Assembly (NCBI RefSeq): GCF_014647915.1
Contig: NZ_BMQC01000014.1
Location: 28,175-92,174 of the forward strand
DNA from: Pilimelia terevasa
Lineage (GTDB): Bacteria > Actinomycetota > Actinomycetes > Mycobacteriales > Micromonosporaceae
Length of the DNA stretch: 64,000 bases
Direction of reading: 5' to 3'
The notes under the pieces: model-generated
What the model was told of the DNA's origin: nothing
Databases searched by the model: none
Seen by the model: only the letters and a program-made list of their open reading frames with translations
Shown: positions 47,608 to 55,750 of the stretch, one piece after another
Position numbering within the stretch: the first letter of the stretch is position 1
Layout of the letters: each line of letters opens with the position of its first letter
Position numbers and translations under genes: made by a program

Positions 47608-47819
47608 CCCTGCACCCCTCTCGCCCGACGACGCCCCCAGTCTGGTCCGGCCGCGCACCCCTGGGACCCGTCGGTCACCCGTACGGCGGACGCTACCCAC
47701 GCGCCGCCGGCACTCCTCGTACAGGGACCGCAGCTCCTGACCCGCCACGTACCGGCTCGGCGTAGATCATCTATGGTGACAACATTGCCGCACGCGGACC
47801 GGCGCCCCGGGCGGGTCGG

Positions 47820-49175
47820 TCAGGTCAGGCGCGGCACGTCGACGATCTCGCCCAGGCCGGTCCCCGCGAGGTCCGCCCGGATCCGGGCCGCGTCGCCCTC
47901 CACCACCAGCACCAGGTCGTCCGGCCGCAGGTGGGTGGCCGCCGCCGGCGCCACCTCCCCCGGCGTGGCCGCCAGGTACCGCTCCCGCTGCCGCACCACG
48001 AAGTCGTCCGGCAGCCCGTGCACCACGATCGAGGAGAGCAGCCGGGCGATCGCCCCGGTCGTCTGCGACTCCACCGAGAGCTGGCCCGCGCGCCAACTGC
48101 GGGCGACGGCCACCTCGTCCTCGGTCACGCCCTCCGCGCGGATCCGCACCACCTCGCCGACCGCGTCGGTGAGCGCCGCGGCCGTGGCGTCGGCGCGGAC
48201 CGCCGCCCGGACCGTGAACCGCCCGAACCGCCGTGAGGCCGCGAACTCCCCGCGCACCCCGTAGGTGAACCCGCGCACCTCGCGCAGCAGGTGGTTGAGC
48301 CGCGACGTGAACGAGCCGCCCAGCACGGTGCCGGCGAGCTGGACCGCGACGTGGTCCGGGTGCGCCCGGTGCGGTCCCAGGTGGCCCAGGCGCAGCGTGG
48401 ACTGCACCGCGTCGGGCCGGTCGATCAGCAGGATCCGGCGGGTGCTGGCCAGCTCCGCGCCGATGAGTCCGGTCTCGGCGGGTACGGGTGCGCCGGTACC
48501 GGCGAAGGCCACCGCGCCGAGCGCCTCCAGGTCCAGCCGGTCCAGGTCGCCGACGACCAGCAGGACGCCGGGCTGGCGGAACCACCGCTCGTGGTACGCC
48601 CGCACCTCCGCCACCGGCAGCGCGGCGGCGCTGCGCGGGTCGCCGTGGATGGGGCGGCCCGGCCGCTGGTCGCCGAACAGGGCGTGCCGCAGCGCCGCGT
48701 CCGCGCGCGGCCCGGGACCGGCCCACTCCATCCGCAGGGCGGCGGCCTCGTCGTCGCGGACGCGCGTCACGTCGGCGGGGTCCAGGCGGGGCGTCCGCGC
48801 GGCCTCGGTCAGCAGGCCGACCGCGGCGAGCAGCCGGTCGACGTGGGCGCTGACGCCGACCTCGACCCGGTCCCAGTCGACGTGGGTGGAGAGCTGGGCG
48901 CCCAGGCACTCCATGGCGTACGCGTACGCGGTGGCGTCCCGGGTCGCCGTACCCTCCTCCAGCGCCTTGAGCAGCACCCCGGCCGCGCCCTCGGCCCCGG
49001 GCCGCTCCCGGCCGGCCCCGGCGTCCAGCAGCAGGACCGCTTCGGCCAGGGGCTGGCCGGGCAGGTGCGCGGCGAGCACCTCCCCGCCCGCGACCGGCAG
49101 CCGGACCAGCGGCGGGAAGGCGTACGGGCGGGGCGGGCCGGCCGGCGGCCGGTCGGCGAGCAGGGGGGCGGTCAC
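47820..49175 (-). CDS. M16 family peptidase-like protein, non-catalytic partner
   Basis: A 451-residue M16 protein with the two-lobe plan: VLLLDAGAGRERPGAEGAAG at the first-lobe start, and LNHLLREVRGFTYGVRGEF, the R-x-x-x-x-x-Y substrate motif, in the second. The zinc motif H-x-x-E-H is absent; the corresponding place reads GAEGAAGVLLKAL. It is therefore likely the catalytically silent beta-type subunit of a heterodimer with the upstream M16 gene, to which it is coupled by a GTGA overlap at 49175. Confidence 0.9.
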   Translation of the reverse strand: MTAPLLADRPPAGPPRPYAFPPLVRLPVAGGEVLAAHLPGQPLAEAVLLLDAGAGRERPGAEGAAGVLLKALEEGTATRDATAYAYAMECLGAQLSTHVDWDRVEVGVSAHVDRLLAAVGLLTEAARTPRLDPADVTRVRDDEAAALRMEWAGPGPRADAALRHALFGDQRPGRPIHGDPRSAAALPVAEVRAYHERWFRQPGVLLVVGDLDRLDLEALGAVAFAGTGAPVPAETGLIGAELASTRRILLIDRPDAVQSTLRLGHLGPHRAHPDHVAVQLAGTVLGGSFTSRLNHLLREVRGFTYGVRGEFAASRRFGRFTVRAAVRADATAAALTDAVGEVVRIRAEGVTEDEVAVARSWRAGQLSVESQTTGAIARLLSSIVVHGLPDDFVVRQRERYLAATPGEVAPAAATHLRPDDLVLVVEGDAARIRADLAGTGLGEIVDVPRLT

Positions 49176-50461
49176 GGGCGCTCCTTCTCGGGCAGGTACC
49201 GGATCGTCAGCCGGCGGTCGGCGGCCAGCACCGCGGCGGCCAGCGCCGAGACCTGGGCGGCGGTCACGGCGAGCCGGGCGGGCAGCCGGGTACCGGCCAG
49301 CCGCGGGTCGCCGAACTGCGTCGCGTACCGGCTCAGCGCGTCGGCGCGGCCGGCGACCGTCTCCATCTGCCGCCACCAGGAGGTGGTCATCAGCGCCTGG
49401 ACGCGGGCCACCTCATCGTCGGCGACACCGTCGCGGACCAGCTCGTCCACGACGTCGACCAGGCCGGCCTCCAGCTCGTCGGCCCCGACGCCGTCGCGGG
49501 CGGTCGCGCTGAGGATCAGCGGGGCGGGCGCGTGGGCGAGGTCGACGCCGTACGCGGCCAGGTAGTCGGGCTGGGCGAGGCGGCGGCCCTCGGCGAGGCG
49601 CTGGTACAGCCGACTGCCCCGGCCGGTGGCGAGCACGCCGGCCAGGACCGAGGCCACGTCGTAGTCGGCGCTGCCGAAGGGCGCCGTGGCCACGGCCAGG
49701 TAGACCCGGGCGGCCGGCACGTCGGCGACGACGTCCTCGCGGCGGGGCGGCCCCGCCGGGGACAGGTCCCGCCCGGCCGGGGCGGGCGGGATGTCCGCGC
49801 CGCGGGGGATCCCGCCGAAGTACTGCCGGGCCAGCTTGAACACCTCGTCGGGCGTGGTGTCGCCCACGACGGTGAGGACGGCGTTGTGCGGCACGTAGTA
49901 CCGGCGGTGGAAGTTCTGGAAGGTGACCAGGTCGGCGGCGTTGAGGTCGGCCATCTCGCCGATGGTGGCGTGGTGGTACGGGTGGCCCGGCGGGTACATC
50001 AGCGGCAGCAGCCGGAGCCAGAAGTCGCCGTACGGCTGGTCCTCGTACCGCTGCCGGCGCTCGTTCTTGACGACCTCGCGCTGGTTGTCCAGCGTCTCCT
50101 GGGTCAGCGCGGGGACCAGCCCGCCCATCCGGTCGGCCTCCAGCCACAGCATCAGCGGCAGGTGCTCGGCGGGGACGCTCTCGAAGTAGTTGGTCCGGTC
50201 CGGGTTGGTGGTCGCGTTGAGGCTGCCGCCCGAGCCCTGGACGAGCTTCATGTGCTCGGTCTTGCCCACCTGCGCCGAGCCCTCGAACATCAGGTGCTCG
50301 AACAGGTGCGCGAAGCCCGTCTGGCCGGCCGGCTCGTGCCGCGAGCCCACGTCGTACCAGAGGTTGACGCCCACCACCGGCGCCCGGTGGTCCTCGCTGA
50401 CGATCACGCGCAGGCCGTTGTCGAGCGTGTCCGTCTCGATCGGCCAGGGGTACCCGGTCAT
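49172..50461 (-). CDS. M16 family zinc peptidase
   Basis: A 429-residue pitrilysin-family peptidase. The zinc motif H-x-x-E-H is present in GFAHLFEHLMFEGSAQVGK, with a third ligand Glu about 70 residues later in QREVVKNERRQRYEDQPYG; the second lobe carries GRGSRLYQRLAEGRRL. Catalytic subunit, pairing with the following gene like mitochondrial processing peptidase. Cytosolic: no signal peptide. ATG at 50461. Confidence 0.95.
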   Translation of the reverse strand: MTGYPWPIETDTLDNGLRVIVSEDHRAPVVGVNLWYDVGSRHEPAGQTGFAHLFEHLMFEGSAQVGKTEHMKLVQGSGGSLNATTNPDRTNYFESVPAEHLPLMLWLEADRMGGLVPALTQETLDNQREVVKNERRQRYEDQPYGDFWLRLLPLMYPPGHPYHHATIGEMADLNAADLVTFQNFHRRYYVPHNAVLTVVGDTTPDEVFKLARQYFGGIPRGADIPPAPAGRDLSPAGPPRREDVVADVPAARVYLAVATAPFGSADYDVASVLAGVLATGRGSRLYQRLAEGRRLAQPDYLAAYGVDLAHAPAPLILSATARDGVGADELEAGLVDVVDELVRDGVADDEVARVQALMTTSWWRQMETVAGRADALSRYATQFGDPRLAGTRLPARLAVTAAQVSALAAAVLAADRRLTIRYLPEKERP

Positions 50462-50526
50462 CCCACAATCTTGCCCCGGTTACCACCGAATCGGGTACCC
50501 GGCCGGAAATCCGCCCGGCCCGGCGC

Positions 50527-51405
50527 TCAGAGCTGGGTGCCGACCACCTCGGCGACGGCGAACGCGGCCCCGACCAACAGACCCGCCAGCAGGCAGGCCG
50601 CGACCAGGTGGTCGGCGTTCTGGGTGGCCCGCACGGTGTGGCCGCGCAGCACCAGCCGGTCGATCAGCCACCGGAAGGCGTAGAGCACGGCGACCGCGAG
50701 CACCACCGTGGCGGCGAAGCGGGCGAGGCTGGCCCCCCAGGTGTCGAAGTCCCCGGCCACCCCCTCGCGCACCACGATGCCGAGCGCGGTGAGCACGCCC
50801 GCGACCTCGACGGCCGCCGGCACGGACCCCTGGGCGATCCGGTCGCGCAGGTGGTACGGCGTGACCCACTCGTGCAGCCAGAACACGCCGGCCACCAGGG
50901 CGAGGCCGAGGACGAAGAACCCGGCGGTGCTGGCCAGCGCCAGGGCCAGCGAGTCGGCGCCGCCGCTGAGCGCCCCGTTGACCACGAAGCCGGTGGCCAG
51001 GTAGAAGCCGGCCTCCGTGATGCCCACGGCCAGGCTCCCCTCGCGCAGCAGCGTGGCGTTGCGCACCGCCGGCAGCACCAGCCAGTCGACGACGGGCCGG
51101 GCGAGCAGGACCGCCGCCAGGACGAACGCGCACTCGGCGACCAGCCACCACGCCGAGGTCCGCCAGCGGGTGGGGTCGTAGTGGCCGATGGCCGGCAGCA
51201 GGCCGACGACCTGGGCGACGCTGATGCCCAGCCGCTGGGCCAGGTAGGCGCCGTTGCCGCGGACGAACAGCTCGTCGTTGTCGTCGACCCGGGTCAGCAG
51301 GTTCAGCAGGTGCCAGCCGCCGCCGACGGACACGGCGACGACCAGCAGGATCAGCGCGGCGTGGCCGAGGTTGCCGGCGTAGTCGGCCAGGGTCGCAAGG
51401 AACAT
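50527..51405 (-). CDS. DUF350 membrane protein (YjfL-like)
   Basis: A 292-residue integral membrane protein with seven to eight helices and two DUF350 modules in tandem: residues about 75-140 (LVAECAFVLAAVLLARPVVD, LAVGITEAGFYLATGFVV) and about 205-285. The repeated E-A-G-F/A-E-V pattern and the small-residue helices are typical. Start ATG at 51405, one base before the end of the preceding gene at 51407. Third gene of a lipoprotein / ATP-grasp / DUF350 operon. Confidence 0.88.
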   Translation of the reverse strand: MFLATLADYAGNLGHAALILLVVAVSVGGGWHLLNLLTRVDDNDELFVRGNGAYLAQRLGISVAQVVGLLPAIGHYDPTRWRTSAWWLVAECAFVLAAVLLARPVVDWLVLPAVRNATLLREGSLAVGITEAGFYLATGFVVNGALSGGADSLALALASTAGFFVLGLALVAGVFWLHEWVTPYHLRDRIAQGSVPAAVEVAGVLTALGIVVREGVAGDFDTWGASLARFAATVVLAVAVLYAFRWLIDRLVLRGHTVRATQNADHLVAACLLAGLLVGAAFAVAEVVGTQL

Positions 51406-51406
51406 C

Positions 51407-52705
51407 TCAGGCTCCGATGAAATGCGGGACGAAGTGGCTCAGGTTGTCGGTGATCACGCCCGCGCTCTCCCGGACGCCGAGGCCGGCGGGCTCGCCGTCG
51501 ACCAGCCAGACGCCGAGGACCGGGTGCACGACCTCGCCGTACACCGCCCCGGTGGGCACGGCCGGCGGCGGCGCGTACGCCTGGATCACGTGGCCCTCGG
51601 CGCCGTACTCCCCCGGCACGGTCACCGTCGGCACGCCCGCCCGGACGACGTCGATGCCCGCCCCCTCGCGGCCGAGCAGGGGCTTGCGGACGTAGTCGGC
51701 CAGGTCGGCGGGCGCCCCGGGCAGCCCGGCCGGCGGGTCCGCGAACCACGCGGGGATCAGGTGGCGGCCCCGGTCGGTGCCGCCGTACAGGTGCCAGAGC
51801 ACCGGCAGCAGCGCCTTGTTGCTCCACAGCATCTTGTAGGGCGCCTCGATCCACACGGTCCCGCCGCGGTACTGCCCGAGGCCGTCGCGGCGGCCGACGG
51901 CGTCCATGTCGGCGAAGGCGGCGCGGCCGAACTCCTCCGCGACCATGAACTCCCACGGGTACAGCTTGAACGCGACGTCCAGGTGCAGCCCGTCGCCGTC
52001 GTAGAACCGGCCGTCCCCACCCAGCACCACGCCCTCGATGAACAGGGTCTTGGTCTCGTACCCGGCCGCGGCGCAGGTGTCGCGCAGGAACTGGGTGTTC
52101 ATCACGTCCTCGCCGGAGGACTCCTGCGACGAGCAGGTGAAGTGGACCAGCGGCCGGTGCCCCAGGCGGGCTGCGGCCAGGTCGAGGTTGCGCCGCCACG
52201 CCTGCACGAGCCGCTCGTAGAGCTGGTTCCACTGGTCGTCGGTGGCGCGCACCTGCTCCCGCCAGCGCCACTGCGCGTACGCGGACTCCACCAGGCAGGT
52301 GGGCGTGTCGGCGTTGAACTCGTACAGCGTCGGCGTGCGCAGCGCCGGGTCCGGGTGGTCCAGGCCGCCGAAGCGCAGGTCGAAGCGGCCGTACACGCTC
52401 TGCCACGCGGGCTCGTCCTGCCAGGTGCCGACGACCTGCCGGTGCGCCCAGTCGGGGATCCCCATCGCCGTCAGGACGTCCGGGCGCGCCGCCAGCCAGT
52501 CGCCCGCCCCGACGCACATGTCGAACAGCTCCGCCGCAGCCCGCTCCAGGGCGGCAACCTCCGCCTGCGTGAACGCGTACGCCGCGCCCTCCCGCCAGTA
52601 GGAGATCTGGCCCCCGTCGGGGGTCGGCGTCGGCGAGTAGACGAGGCCGTCGGCGAGGATCTGCCGCTCCCAGCCCGGCCGCTCGGGCAGCCGCACCCGC
52701 CGCAC
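51407..52705 (-). CDS. glutathionylspermidine synthase-family ATP-grasp protein (YjfC/YgiC-like)
   Basis: A 432-residue protein of the glutathionylspermidine synthetase C-terminal family. PTLYEFNADTPTCLVESAYAQ, GEDVMNTQFLRDTCAAAG and VWIEAPYKMLWSNKALLPVL, then DYVRKPLLGREGAGI and GVRESAGVITDNLSHFVPHF, follow the family order, giving an ATP-grasp fold without the CHAP amidase half. It probably ligates a peptide and an amine, but the substrate in actinomycetes is unknown. GTG at 52705 overlaps the upstream stop by one base (TAGTG). Confidence 0.9.
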   Translation of the reverse strand: MRRVRLPERPGWERQILADGLVYSPTPTPDGGQISYWREGAAYAFTQAEVAALERAAAELFDMCVGAGDWLAARPDVLTAMGIPDWAHRQVVGTWQDEPAWQSVYGRFDLRFGGLDHPDPALRTPTLYEFNADTPTCLVESAYAQWRWREQVRATDDQWNQLYERLVQAWRRNLDLAAARLGHRPLVHFTCSSQESSGEDVMNTQFLRDTCAAAGYETKTLFIEGVVLGGDGRFYDGDGLHLDVAFKLYPWEFMVAEEFGRAAFADMDAVGRRDGLGQYRGGTVWIEAPYKMLWSNKALLPVLWHLYGGTDRGRHLIPAWFADPPAGLPGAPADLADYVRKPLLGREGAGIDVVRAGVPTVTVPGEYGAEGHVIQAYAPPPAVPTGAVYGEVVHPVLGVWLVDGEPAGLGVRESAGVITDNLSHFVPHFIGA

Positions 52706-53127
52706 TAGCTGCCGAATCCGCCGGAGTGGCCGCCGCCGCCGAAGCCGCCGGACCGGCCCGACTTGCCGGCGATGCCGCCGGTGGCGGGCAGCCCGGCCGC
52801 CGACCGGGCGGCGCTGTCCCCCGACGGGATCACGGTGCCGCCGGTCAGCTTCCCGCCCGGCTTCAGCTTGGTCTTGTGCCGCCCGGAGTTGAGCCAGCCG
52901 TACGTGCGGTCGTCGTCGTCGCAGTACCGGTCCTCGATGACCGTGTTGGACTGGTCGACGCAGTACGCCACGGGGCCGTCGGCGCCGCATCCGGTCAGGA
53001 ACGCGCTCGCGCTCACCGTCAGCACCGACACCGGCCCCACCCGCCCCGACCACCGGGGCCGCCCCGCTCGCTCGCCCTGCACCGCCGCTCCCCACACTCC
53101 CGCTTTCCGCCGCGCCCAGCGTCGCAC
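52705..53127 (-). CDS. small lipoprotein-like secreted protein (YjfM/YgiB-like position)
   Basis: A 140-residue protein with a membrane-targeting stretch VSVLTVSASAFLTGCG, whose Cys near residue 47 fits a lipobox. The mature part has VAYCVDQSNTVIEDRYCDDDD and RTYGWLNSG, with two Cys and an acidic run, and a Gly/Ser-rich tail GGFGGGGHSGGFGS. Sequence and position, before an ATP-grasp gene, match DUF1190-type lipoproteins (YgiB, YjfM) without proving homology. The actual start may be an internal GTG/ATG; the N-terminal 30 residues are Arg-rich. Confidence 0.7.
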   Translation of the reverse strand: MRRWARRKAGVWGAAVQGERAGRPRWSGRVGPVSVLTVSASAFLTGCGADGPVAYCVDQSNTVIEDRYCDDDDRTYGWLNSGRHKTKLKPGGKLTGGTVIPSGDSAARSAAGLPATGGIAGKSGRSGGFGGGGHSGGFGS

Positions 53128-53243
53128 AGCCGCGCCCGTTCGCCGTGGCCGACCGGCCGAGCCGCGGCAGGGTCAATCAGCCCTAAATGTGAGAACAGAC
53201 CGGAAATGACGCATTAAGGAGGTTCGGGGCATAAGCTTCCGCC

Positions 53244-54338
53244 ATGCAGAGAACTGTGGCCTGGGCGCTGTCCGTCGCCGCCCTGGTGGCGACCGTCCTC
53301 GTCGCCGTCCGCGGGACCGAGCTCACTCCCACGGATCTGAGCGCGGGCGGGACCTACGAGCTGGAGAACCGGGCCCGCGGCGGCGAGCCGGACGCGCTCG
53401 CCGACAGTTGGTGGGGCTGCCGGTACGACAGCGGGAACGTCAACATCCCGGCCGACCACGGCTGCGCCTTCTGGGGCTCGCTGCTCGGGCCGGTCCTCCC
53501 CCCGGCGGGGCCGCAGCCGGTCACGGCGGCGGCACCCACCGCAGACCGGTTCCTGCCCACGCCCCCGGCCCCGCGCGCCGGTACGCCCCGCGCCGCCCAC
53601 CACCGCCGGGCGGCGACCCGCCGCCCGGCAATCCGCCGCCCGGCGACCCACGGCCGGGCGACCCCGCCCCGCGCGCGGCCCGCCCCGTGTGGGGCCGCCT
53701 GCGCGCCCGCGCCGCCGGCCCCGCCGGTCGGCTGCGCGGCGGAGACCGGCTGGCTGACCTGGGTGAGCGACAGCGACCCGGCGGTCGTCGAGGGCCTGCC
53801 GGCCTGCGCGGGCGGCCAGCCGCAGCAGCCCGCGCCGCAGCCGGCCGACCCGGCCCCGGGCCGCCCGACCCCGCCGAACCCGACACCCACGGACCCGACC
53901 CCGGGCCGCCCGACGCCACCGAACCCGGCGCCCGCGGCCCCAGAGCCCACCGCGCCGGCACCCACGGAACCCACGCCCCCGGAGCCCACGGAACCCACGC
54001 CCACCGACCCCGTGCCCACCGAACCGGCACCCACGGAGCCCGCGCCCGCCAACCCGGTGCCCGCCCAGCCGGCCGAACCCGCGCCAGACCCGGACCCCGG
54101 CGTACCCGCCGCACCAGACCCGGCCCCGGAACCGCATCCCGGAACCCCGGCGGCGCCGGACCCGGGACCCGGGACCCCGGCCGCACCCGAGGTTCCGTCC
54201 GCCCCGGCCGACCCCCCGGGGCCCCCACCGGCGAGCACCACGCCGACGGCGGGTACCGCCGCGCCGCCGCGCGCGGCCTCCGCCCCGGCGGCCCCGCCGT
54301 CGGCGGAGGCGCCCGACCGGCCGGGCCGCCGGCCCTGA
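53244..54338 (+). CDS. secreted proline-rich low-complexity protein
   Basis: A 364-residue protein. Hydrophobic N-terminus VAWALSVAALVATVLVAV is a signal or anchor; residues 35-80 are a short Trp/Cys globular segment (WWGCRYDSGNVNIPADHGC); the rest is Pro/Ala/Thr/Glu-rich with repeats of PTEPAPTEPAP and PNPAPAAPEP type, plus a short Cys-bearing insert PVGCAAETGWLTW. It should span the cell wall as a rod. The opposite strand is also open for 295 codons, Gly-rich, but lacks a start and signal. ATG at 53244, with an AAGGAGG 21 bases upstream that is too far to be optimal. Confidence 0.7.
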   Translation: MQRTVAWALSVAALVATVLVAVRGTELTPTDLSAGGTYELENRARGGEPDALADSWWGCRYDSGNVNIPADHGCAFWGSLLGPVLPPAGPQPVTAAAPTADRFLPTPPAPRAGTPRAAHHRRAATRRPAIRRPATHGRATPPRARPAPCGAACAPAPPAPPVGCAAETGWLTWVSDSDPAVVEGLPACAGGQPQQPAPQPADPAPGRPTPPNPTPTDPTPGRPTPPNPAPAAPEPTAPAPTEPTPPEPTEPTPTDPVPTEPAPTEPAPANPVPAQPAEPAPDPDPGVPAAPDPAPEPHPGTPAAPDPGPGTPAAPEVPSAPADPPGPPPASTTPTAGTAAPPRAASAPAAPPSAEAPDRPGRRP

Positions 54339-54583
54339 CCGATCAGCTATCCCATTTAACTATTTGAATGTACTGAATGCAGACGACCGGCCGATGGATA
54401 TCGCGCGCCCTTTTCGCAGTGCATACCGGGCCACACCTGTTTTGATGATCACCGATCGCGCTCCGGTAACAATCGATTGCACTGACTCATGACGCACTTT
54501 AGTGTTCCGCTCTGTCCGGCGGCCGCACCCGCCGGACCCTGCTGAATCACCACCCGCGACAGGCCACGACCGCACCGCCGCAA

Positions 54584-54614
54584 GGCGGCCACGTTTCCGC
54601 AAGACGTGGCCGCC
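54584..54614. promoter_or_regulatory. perfect 11-bp inverted repeat upstream of the protease-like gene
   Basis: GGCGGCCACGT (54584-54594) and ACGTGGCCGCC (54604-54614) pair perfectly across a nine-base loop, 40 bases before the ATG at 54655. It may be a terminator for the previous gene or a leader element. The rest of 54339-54583 is noticeably AT-richer and shows no gene. Confidence 0.6.
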
Positions 54615-54654
54615 CGGTGTGGCCGGCACCCTGGCGCGGCAAGAGGGGAACACG

Positions 54655-55536
54655 ATGAACAACCCGCGTCACACACTGCTGCTCGCCGCCGCCGTCGGTG
54701 CGCTGCTCGCCGTGCCGGCGGCCGCCCAGGCCGCACCCGTCGACCGCACCGGCGACGCCGCCGCGCCGACCGCCCGGACCGCCGGTGAGCCCCAGGGCAT
54801 CGTCGGCGGCAGCAAGGCCCGCGAGGGCGCCTATCCGTGGATCGTCCGCCTGGAGGTCCAGTACCGGTCCCAGGTCGCCTACCTCTGCGGCGGCACCCTG
54901 ATCTCGCAGGACATCGTCCTGACCTCGCAGCAGTGCCTGGCCGAGGTACCGAAGCAGGGCAAGCCGACCCGGATCACCGCGTACATCGGCAAGGTCGACC
55001 ACAAGGACGCCGCCGAGGACAGGGCCGTCCGCCAAGGTGCCGAGTACTCCCTCGGCAAGGGGGTCGGCAACGGCGACTGGGCCGTCGTCCAGCTCGACAA
55101 GCCGTTCAAGGCCAGGTCGTACCCGCTGCTGCCGCTCGACGAGGGCTACGACGAGACCGAGGAGGTGCGCGCCCTCGGCTGGGGCCGGACCGAACTCGAC
55201 GCCCAGCTCCCCTCGGCACTGCGCCAGGTGGACCTGCCGATCGTGACCGGCCGCGCCTGCGCCAGGAACGCCGACGTCGAGATCTGCGCCGGTGACCCCC
55301 GGGCCGCCGACGTGGGCGTGTGCGCGGGCGACCAGGGCGGGCCGCTGCTCGCCGCCGAGGACGCCGCGGGCCGGGCCGCCGACTGGGTCCAGGTCGGCAT
55401 CACCTCGCAGGTGGACTGCGCGCAGAAGAACCAGGTCGGCCACTTCACCCGGGTCAGCGCGTTCACCAGGAAGATCCAGGCCGCGATCGTCCTGATCGAC
55501 GGCAGCCCGGCGCAGACGATCGACACCGAGGGGTAG
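54655..55536 (+). CDS. trypsin-fold (S1) secreted pseudoprotease
   Basis: A 293-residue exported protein. Signal peptide about 1-27 (LLLAAAVGALLAVPAAAQAA); the chymotrypsin-type start IVGGSKAREGAYPWIVRLEV follows at residue 49. The S1 framework is intact: CGGTLISQDIVLTSQQC (disulfide-bearing Cys78/Cys94), ALGWGRTE, and GVCAGDQGGPLLAAED. But the catalytic His position reads Gln93 (canonical A-A-H-C is S-Q-Q-C) and the Ser position reads Gln227 (G-D-Q-G-G-P). Asp141 is kept in NGDWAVVQL. It cannot act as a serine protease; binding, inhibition or adhesion is more likely. ATG at 54655 has GAGGGG upstream. Confidence 0.88.
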   Translation: MNNPRHTLLLAAAVGALLAVPAAAQAAPVDRTGDAAAPTARTAGEPQGIVGGSKAREGAYPWIVRLEVQYRSQVAYLCGGTLISQDIVLTSQQCLAEVPKQGKPTRITAYIGKVDHKDAAEDRAVRQGAEYSLGKGVGNGDWAVVQLDKPFKARSYPLLPLDEGYDETEEVRALGWGRTELDAQLPSALRQVDLPIVTGRACARNADVEICAGDPRAADVGVCAGDQGGPLLAAEDAAGRAADWVQVGITSQVDCAQKNQVGHFTRVSAFTRKIQAAIVLIDGSPAQTIDTEG

Positions 55537-55589
55537 ACCGACGGGTGCGCGCCGCCAGCGGCGGCGCACGCCTCACTGGGGGGAACGCC

Positions 55590-55620
55590 GAGGGCGGCGA
55601 CGCATCGCGTCGCCGCCCTC
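55590..55620 (+). terminator. hairpin terminator after the S1 pseudoprotease
   Basis: GAGGGCGGCGACGC (55590-55603) and GCGTCGCCGCCCTC (55607-55620) form a perfect 14-pair stem with an ATC loop, about 55 bases past the stop. A second, bulged hairpin begins at 55545. Confidence 0.85.
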
Positions 55621-55685
55621 GCGCGGCGTCGCTGTCACTGATCCGACACTTCATCCGCTTGTGGACGGTCAACGCCGACCCTAAT

Positions 55686-55705
55686 GTCGATTGACCGCAA
55701 TCGAC
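55686..55705. promoter_or_regulatory. 8-bp inverted repeat upstream of the toxin-like gene
   Basis: GTCGATTG and CAATCGAC are perfect inverted arms around ACCG, 45 bases before the ATG at 55751. It resembles a regulator site rather than a terminator; no regulator gene is nearby. Confidence 0.45.
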
Positions 55706-55750
55706 GCGTGGTCCGCTGCTGCCGCGCATGCGCTCCATGAGTGGAGTTCT

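Noticed and set aside
53354..54241. 295-codon Gly/Ser/Ala-rich frame, PPE/PE-like, on the minus strand
   Set aside because: It is the complement of Pro/Ala repeats; it has no signal peptide or ribosome site, while the plus-strand protein has both a signal and a Cys/Trp domain.
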